This document shows positions 62,470 to 64,000 of a DNA stretch of 64,000 nt, one piece after another. Both the position numbers and the translations under genes were made by a program. The notes under the pieces are model-generated. The model was not told where the DNA came from. It searched no databases and saw only the letters and a program-made list of their open reading frames with translations. Numbering within the stretch: position 1 is the stretch's first letter; every line of letters starts with the position of its first letter. Source of the stretch: Flavivirga sp. 57AJ16 (GTDB lineage: Bacteria; Bacteroidota; Bacteroidia; Flavobacteriales; Flavobacteriaceae); NCBI RefSeq assembly GCF_028736925.1, contig NZ_JAQZAT010000002.1, positions 248,001 through 312,000 on the forward strand, written 5' to 3'.

Positions 62470-64000
62470 ATGAAAATGATATTGAAAATAGCGAGAATGG
62501 AACTGCAAAAATTGTTTTATTCTCCAATAGCATGGTTGATTCTGATAATTTTCAGCATTCAATCTGGCATAGCTCTTATGGACATGATTAGTAACTATGT
62601 AAGAAGTGCATCTTTAGGATACAATAATAGTAATATAACATTTAATATTTTTTCAGGTCCATACGGAGTATTTAGTAGCATTTTAAGAAATCTCTATTTA
62701 TACATTCCGCTACTAACTATGGGATTGTTGAGTCGGGAATTTGGTTCTGGCTCCATTAAACTTTTATATTCTTCGCCTATTTCTAACCTGCAAATTGTTT
62801 TGGGGAAATTTGTTTCCATGATGATTGTTGGCCTAGCTATGGTATTAATCATATTTACAGAGGTATTGTTAGGGGTTCCGGCTGTTAAGGATTTTGATTT
62901 GCCTTTGGTATTAACGGGAATATTGGGAATATATTTAGTAATATGTACATACGCAGCTATAGGGCTTTTTATGTCCTCTTTAACGACCTATCAAATAGTA
63001 GCAGCTATAGGGACTTTTGCAACATTATTTGTTTTGGGTCAGGTAAAAGATGTATGGCAAGATGTGGAGTTTGTTAGGGATATTACTTATTGGTTATCAA
63101 TAAGTGGTAGATCGGGAACCTTAATTAATGGCCTTATATGTAGTGAAGACCTTCTGTATTTTATACTCGTTACGGGGTTATTTATTGCCTTTACGCTGTT
63201 CCGTTTAAAAGGTCTTAGGGAAAAAAGCCCCAGTTATATTTCTTTTGCACGGTATTTAGGTGCCTTTTCAATAGTAGCTGCCATTGGTTATGTTAGCACG
63301 CTTCCTTCCTTAATGGCCTATTATGACTCTAGTCGTACCAAGATGAATACCCTAACAGAGAACAGTCAGGAAGTGATATCGAAGTTAAAAGGCAAAATAG
63401 AATTGACCACCTATGTTAACATATTCGATCGGTTTTATTCTTTTGGCGCACCCATCGCACAAAAGCGCGATATGGATCGGTATAAGCAATACAGTAGATT
63501 TTATCCTAATATGGAATTCAGCTATAAATATTATTATGCACTTCCTATTGATGAGCGTTCATTAAAAAGTCATCAGAGTCGATACGAAGGTCTTACAGAG
63601 GAGCAAACGCTTGAAAAAGTATGTGATATTTATGATGTTAATACAAATAAATTTAAACCGGCCACAGCTTATGCCGAGGAGATAGATTTGAAGGTGGAAT
63701 TAAACCGTATGGTAACTACTATAAAAACTGAAGACGGAAAAAAAATCAACCTACGTTTATTTGATGACCAAATGGTTTATCCGGACGAGTCACAAATAAC
63801 AGCGGCTTTTAAAAACCTGGTAGCTGATTTGCCTGTAGTGGGCTTTGTTAAAGGGCATGGAGAAAGAGATGTTAACGATTATGGTTCTCGAGGATATTTC
63901 ACAATAACAGAGCAAAAACCTTTCCGTTATGCTTTAAAAAATAATGGATTCGATTTTAAAGAATGTGAACTCTACGTTCCTGTCCCAAAAAATATCAATA
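62470..64000 (+). CDS. ABC permease fused to GldG-like domain, 3' end outside window
   Basis: 510 codons are visible from the ATG at 62470, still open at the window end. Residues about 1-240 are an ABC-2 permease with six membrane helices (LFYSPIAWLILIIFSIQSGI, REFGSGSIKLLYSSPISNLQ). Another helix (about 258-275) is followed by a periplasmic GldG-like part (LTENSQEVISKLKGKIELTT, VGFVKGHGERDVNDY). In the classical gliding system GldF (permease) and GldG are separate, so this is a fused form. It is translationally close to the ATPase gene (5-bp gap). Confidence 0.85.
   Translation, partial: MKMILKIARMELQKLFYSPIAWLILIIFSIQSGIALMDMISNYVRSASLGYNNSNITFNIFSGPYGVFSSILRNLYLYIPLLTMGLLSREFGSGSIKLLYSSPISNLQIVLGKFVSMMIVGLAMVLIIFTEVLLGVPAVKDFDLPLVLTGILGIYLVICTYAAIGLFMSSLTTYQIVAAIGTFATLFVLGQVKDVWQDVEFVRDITYWLSISGRSGTLINGLICSEDLLYFILVTGLFIAFTLFRLKGLREKSPSYISFARYLGAFSIVAAIGYVSTLPSLMAYYDSSRTKMNTLTENSQEVISKLKGKIELTTYVNIFDRFYSFGAPIAQKRDMDRYKQYSRFYPNMEFSYKYYYALPIDERSLKSHQSRYEGLTEEQTLEKVCDIYDVNTNKFKPATAYAEEIDLKVELNRMVTTIKTEDGKKINLRLFDDQMVYPDESQITAAFKNLVADLPVVGFVKGHGERDVNDYGSRGYFTITEQKPFRYALKNNGFDFKECELYVPVPKNIN

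Noticed and set aside
1-64000. CRISPR array or rRNA operon
   Set aside because: No regularly spaced short direct repeats with unique spacers and no rRNA-like conserved blocks were seen. The 299-bp tandem is too long and coding.

Overview
The window is AT-rich chromosomal DNA from a member of the Bacteroidota, most probably a marine or soil Flavobacteriaceae. Signs of this are SusC/SusD pairs each with a FecI-type sigma factor and FecR, Por-secretion (T9SS) C-terminal sorting tails, TAnnTTTG-type promoters, Bacteroidetes-type tyrosine recombinases and a GldA/GldG-like ABC system. No species can be named from the sequence alone.

Layout. (1) 1-3.2 kb: core genes including thioredoxin reductase trxB, with two inverted-repeat-bounded intergenic elements. 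(2) 3.2-3.9 kb: a tRNA-Pro(GGG) gene preceded by two identical 299-bp tandem units. Each unit is a tRNA-Pro-like 5' part (positions 1-48) joined to a small GIY-YIG nuclease ORF. The only good promoter lies before the first unit. (3) 3.88-22.97 kb: an integrative genomic island inserted in the tRNA-Pro 3' end, bounded by a 17-bp direct repeat of the tRNA end, with a tyrosine integrase at the tRNA side. No conjugation genes are seen. The cargo looks like defence: an HNH protein, two HEPN-type proteins, a Cys-rich SH3b protein, an overlapping HEPN + Mrr-nuclease/STAND NTPase pair, a Fic protein, an XRE regulator, a further HEPN gene with a small partner, and a large STAND-TPR NTPase, plus decayed genes. 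(4) 23-30.3 kb: a decayed second integrase, then a TetR-controlled cluster (two diheme c-type cytochrome-like proteins, a cytochrome-b-like membrane protein, a DUF3817 protein, a FabH-like ketosynthase, a small protein). It is marked by five copies of the palindrome ATACTAwwTAGTAT (one diverged) and ends in a decayed porin/integrase junction. (5) 30.4-33.7 kb: an ECF sigma factor operon with a beta-lactamase-fold serine hydrolase. (6) 34.3-50.7 kb, minus strand: a polysaccharide utilisation locus with sigma, FecR, SusC, SusD, two GH20 hexosaminidases and three T9SS-secreted proteins (beta-propellers, CBM6, Ig-like domains), probably for GlcNAc-containing glycans. (7) 50.9-51.6 kb: remnants of a third integrase and an M16 peptidase. 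(8) 51.8-61.2 kb, plus strand: a second sigma/FecR/SusC/SusD locus with DUF4843 and PKD-like lipoproteins and no glycosidase. (9) 61.5-64 kb: an ABC transporter, whose permease is fused to a GldG-like domain and runs off the window.

The most unusual parts are the tRNA-half/GIY-YIG tandem in front of a live tRNA, the HEPN + Mrr-STAND pair inside a tRNA-integrated island, the multi-operator TetR regulon, and a recurring class of inverted-repeat-bounded intergenic elements. Each of three integrase genes or remnants has the motif CTATTCGGT just upstream or alongside, so this stretch has been hit repeatedly by related elements. Family names come from reading motifs by eye. No database search was run.
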